A stretch of DNA of 64,000 nt from JAVBLD01 sp031553705 (GTDB lineage Bacteria; Bacteroidota; Bacteroidia; Bacteroidales; Marinifilaceae). Shown piece after piece: positions 62,108 through 64,000 of the stretch. The position numbers and the translations under genes are program-made. Each line of letters starts with the position of its first letter. The first letter of the stretch is position 1. The stretch lies in NCBI GenBank assembly GCA_031553705.1, contig JAVBLD010000019.1, positions 1 through 64,000 on the forward strand. Reading direction: 5' to 3'. The notes under the pieces were generated by a model. The model saw only the letters and a list, made by a program, of their open reading frames with translations. It did not search any database and had not been told where the DNA came from.

Positions 62108-63397
62108 ATGAAGTTAGCAAATCATTTATCAATAAGGATTTTACGTCCTTTTCTGTTGGTTCTTTTCTGTTGGTCTGTGGTGTATTTCCTGCTCCAGATG
62201 AAAGAGGTGTACGATGGAATCGAAGAGGGAGTGACAAACCTGAAGCAGGAATTTATTGTACAAGCCAATAGCGTACAGGGATTTGCGGAGATGGTGGAAC
62301 AAAACGGTATGCTGAACATAAAGGTGGAAGAGGTGACCTTTGAGGAGGTGAAAAATTTTCCGGAGGAGTTTATTACGACAAAAGTGTATTTTCCAACTGA
62401 GGAGGAGGAGGAGGAGGTCAGGATGCTGGTTACGGCATTCCGTTGCGAAATGAATAATCACTATTATCGTCTGAAAATTTTCACTTCCACGGTAGAAAGT
62501 AACGACCTGATAAAAAATATGTTGTATCTTCTGCTTGTTCTTTGGGGAGGACTGGGCCTTACTTTTTTCATTACCAGCAGGCGTGCGGTAATGAAAGCGT
62601 CTGCCCCTTTCTACCGGCTGCTGGAAGCATTGAAGGAGTTTAGGCTGGATCGTAACCGGATGATTGATTTCCCGGAAACCTCTATTACCGAATATGCCGA
62701 GTTGAACCGTTCAGTCAAGCAATTGTTGGAACAAAATCTGCGGACTTTTTCGGAGCAGAAGAATTTTATCGAAAACATATCCCATGAATTGCAAACCCCT
62801 TTGGCAATTGTGATCGGAAAATTGGAGATACTGCTTTCTAAGACAGAACTGAATCGGCATCAGATGGAAGAGGTTCATTCGGTATTAAAGGATTTGAACA
62901 GGATGAAGCGTTTGAACAACAGTTTGTTACTTCTTTTTAAAGTCAGGAATGAACAATTCTCCAAAAGCCAGGTGCTTGATTTGTCCGGAATGCTTTTGGA
63001 AAGACTGGATATGTTCAGGGATCTGATAGAGCATAAAGGTCTGAGGCTTGAGATAGAAGATGAAGGACATTGTGTGTTGGAGATAAATCCGGATCTGGCC
63101 TATATTCTGGTAACGAATCTGCTTAAGAACGCTGTAACGCATAATATTAAAGACGGTTCAATCGGTGTACGGCTCACCTCAGAATCTATCATCCTTTCAA
63201 ATGACGGCTTGCCATCGGCATCCGGCTTCGATGTTTTTGAGCGTTACCGGACATCGGGTGATAGCAATCAATCTTTGGGCCTGGGACTTTCTATTGTTAA
63301 ATCCATTGTCGATATATATAATTTGGAGATCACTTACCGTTATGAAGGACGGCATACTATCGAATTAAAAATCAAGGATAAACGGATAGGAAATTGA
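62108..63397 (+). CDS. Sensor histidine kinase (second system)
   Basis: Start at ATG 62108 (429 residues); a TTG at 62060 is rejected. TM1 (about 12-34), a short periplasmic domain (about 35-135) and TM2 (about 141-158). HisKA has H226 in NISHELQTPLA; the ATPase domain contains NLLKNAVTHN and SLGLGLSIVKSI, with a shortened G1 region (SNDGLP). A sensor domain of about 100 residues with many Glu (EEEEEEV) could bind cations or peptides; that is inference. Pairs with the regulator upstream. Confidence 0.94.
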   Translation: MKLANHLSIRILRPFLLVLFCWSVVYFLLQMKEVYDGIEEGVTNLKQEFIVQANSVQGFAEMVEQNGMLNIKVEEVTFEEVKNFPEEFITTKVYFPTEEEEEEVRMLVTAFRCEMNNHYYRLKIFTSTVESNDLIKNMLYLLLVLWGGLGLTFFITSRRAVMKASAPFYRLLEALKEFRLDRNRMIDFPETSITEYAELNRSVKQLLEQNLRTFSEQKNFIENISHELQTPLAIVIGKLEILLSKTELNRHQMEEVHSVLKDLNRMKRLNNSLLLLFKVRNEQFSKSQVLDLSGMLLERLDMFRDLIEHKGLRLEIEDEGHCVLEINPDLAYILVTNLLKNAVTHNIKDGSIGVRLTSESIILSNDGLPSASGFDVFERYRTSGDSNQSLGLGLSIVKSIVDIYNLEITYRYEGRHTIELKIKDKRIGN

Positions 63398-63460
63398 CAC
63401 CCCTGTCCCGGAATTCCCTTCTTTTGGGCCTCTTAATCTATAACTTCCCTTATGAATTCC

Positions 63461-63525
63461 CAAATCTTTTCAGATTTGAGATCGTACATTTACAATATAA
63501 AATCAAAGCTAATGATTTTATATTG
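63461..63525. repeat. Two inverted repeats between the kinase and the PepSY-like gene
   Basis: A 7-bp stem (63461-63467 with 63472-63478, loop of 4) and a perfect 13-bp stem (63493-63505 with 63513-63525, loop of 7) follow the kinase gene. Both are AT-rich. They may be a terminator, or operator sites for the response regulator next to the PepSY-like gene. Confidence 0.5.
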
Positions 63526-63621
63526 GAGAATATGTAATAAAAAGGAATAATAAACAGGCAAGCGGTAAAGGAAGGTTTTTGTTTCCCGTCTATATTTCTT
63601 GCTATTTTAACAGTTGTATGT

Positions 63622-64000
63622 ATGAGAACAATGTCTAAAATCTTTTTTCTAAGTGTGATCTGCCTATTCTCCTGTCAAATGGGACGGGCGGTTCTGAATC
63701 CGGAGCTTACGAAGAAGTATACAAATGCTCAACTTCTTGAAATGGTTGAATCGTACCAAATGTCTCATTCGAAGGAGGCGATGCCGCCTTATGTGCTTCA
63801 GGAAAAATTTGTAAAAGCATTTCCTAAAGCATACGATGTTGAATGGGAAAGTGCTAATAACATATATGAGGTAGATTTTGAAATCAGGTATACCGATTAC
63901 AAGGCTTATTTTGACGAACAAGGCGAGCTGTTAATGTATAGCATGGATATCCGTGCTTCCAAATTACCGGCTATTGTCAAAAATGCGGCTGTTATTAAAT
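63622..64000 (+). CDS. PepSY-like lipoprotein, cut at window end
   Basis: ATG 63622 (M4 is an alternative) opens a frame with a lipoprotein signal (LFSC, C18) and continues to the edge for 126 residues. The region VLQEKFVKAFPKAYDVEWES and YEVDFEIRYTDYKAYFDEQG is the PepSY-like pattern of Bacteroidota (beta-lactamase-inhibitor-like fold). Such genes often sit next to two-component systems, as here. It is incomplete, so C-terminal repeats may follow. Confidence 0.8.
   Translation, partial: MRTMSKIFFLSVICLFSCQMGRAVLNPELTKKYTNAQLLEMVESYQMSHSKEAMPPYVLQEKFVKAFPKAYDVEWESANNIYEVDFEIRYTDYKAYFDEQGELLMYSMDIRASKLPAIVKNAAVIK

Noticed and set aside
1..64000. CRISPR arrays, tRNA/rRNA genes, complete insertion sequences, prophage
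   Set aside because: No regular spaced repeats, cloverleaf sequences, transposase domains or phage genes were recognised by eye; a dedicated search could still find degenerate ones.

Overview
This window reads as a chromosomal segment of a Bacteroidota bacterium, order Bacteroidales. The evidence is a type III glutamine synthetase, an ECF sigma/FecR/SusC/SusD locus, the LpxC-FabZ fusion, four-subunit 2-oxoacid:ferredoxin oxidoreductase genes, many short lipoproteins, and promoter-like TAnnTTTG (-7) boxes instead of Shine-Dalgarno sites. The genus cannot be fixed from the sequence. Gene content fits a Tannerella/Parabacteroides/Dysgonomonas-like gut or oral anaerobe. I saw no tRNA, rRNA, CRISPR array, intact insertion sequence or prophage.

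Layout. 1-4.9 kb: the tail of an unknown gene, glnN, then rnhB and a GH3-family adenylate-forming protein on the minus strand. 5-15 kb: a DUF4268 protein, then a sigma/anti-sigma-controlled outer-membrane uptake locus (ECF sigma, FecR, STN-type SusC, SusD, DUF4843 and PKD-like lipoproteins) with no degradative enzyme. 15.1-19.3 kb: a 2-oxoacid:ferredoxin oxidoreductase operon and a class I aminotransferase on the minus strand. 19.6-29 kb: plus-strand envelope genes (FtsX/LolE-like permease, TonB-like protein, a GH16-fold protein that looks catalytically dead, ComF, an Ig-like lipoprotein, DUF3108, DUF4837, NamZ-type muramidase). 29.1-34.8 kb: mgsA, a free-standing DsbD N-domain protein and the rimP-nusA-infB operon on the minus strand. 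35.2-38.6 kb: lipid A genes lpxD, lpxC/fabZ and lpxA. 38.6-50 kb: mostly minus-strand housekeeping genes (pckA, AlkD-like, rlmD, sirtuin, valS, zinc-ribbon protein, Nif3, MerR, M23 peptidase), with dps on plus. 50.3-64 kb: alaS, a TPR/OmpA-like lipoprotein, TlpA-like and DUF4369 lipoproteins, two two-component systems, purM, a small membrane protein and a truncated PepSY-like lipoprotein.

The genes combine core translation and transcription (infB, nusA, rimP, valS, alaS, rlmD, rnhB), envelope building and recycling (lipid A, M23, NamZ, lipoproteins) and anaerobic amino-acid metabolism (glnN, Vor/Kor-type oxidoreductase, aminotransferase, pckA, mgsA). Convergent gene pairs are mostly separated by strong hairpin terminators, and several divergent pairs share recognisable Bacteroidota promoters.

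The points most worth a second look are: the GH16-fold protein that has lost the catalytic motif and gained an N-terminal Tyr/Lys-rich repeat domain; a terminator-like hairpin with a small upstream ORF in the leader of rimP-nusA-infB; a perfect 28-bp palindrome that places a -7 box on both strands between rnhB and the DUF4268 gene; an enzyme-free ECF/FecR/SusCD locus; a sirtuin without its zinc cysteines; and the overlap between a DUF4837 lipoprotein gene and namZ. None of these proves a new system.
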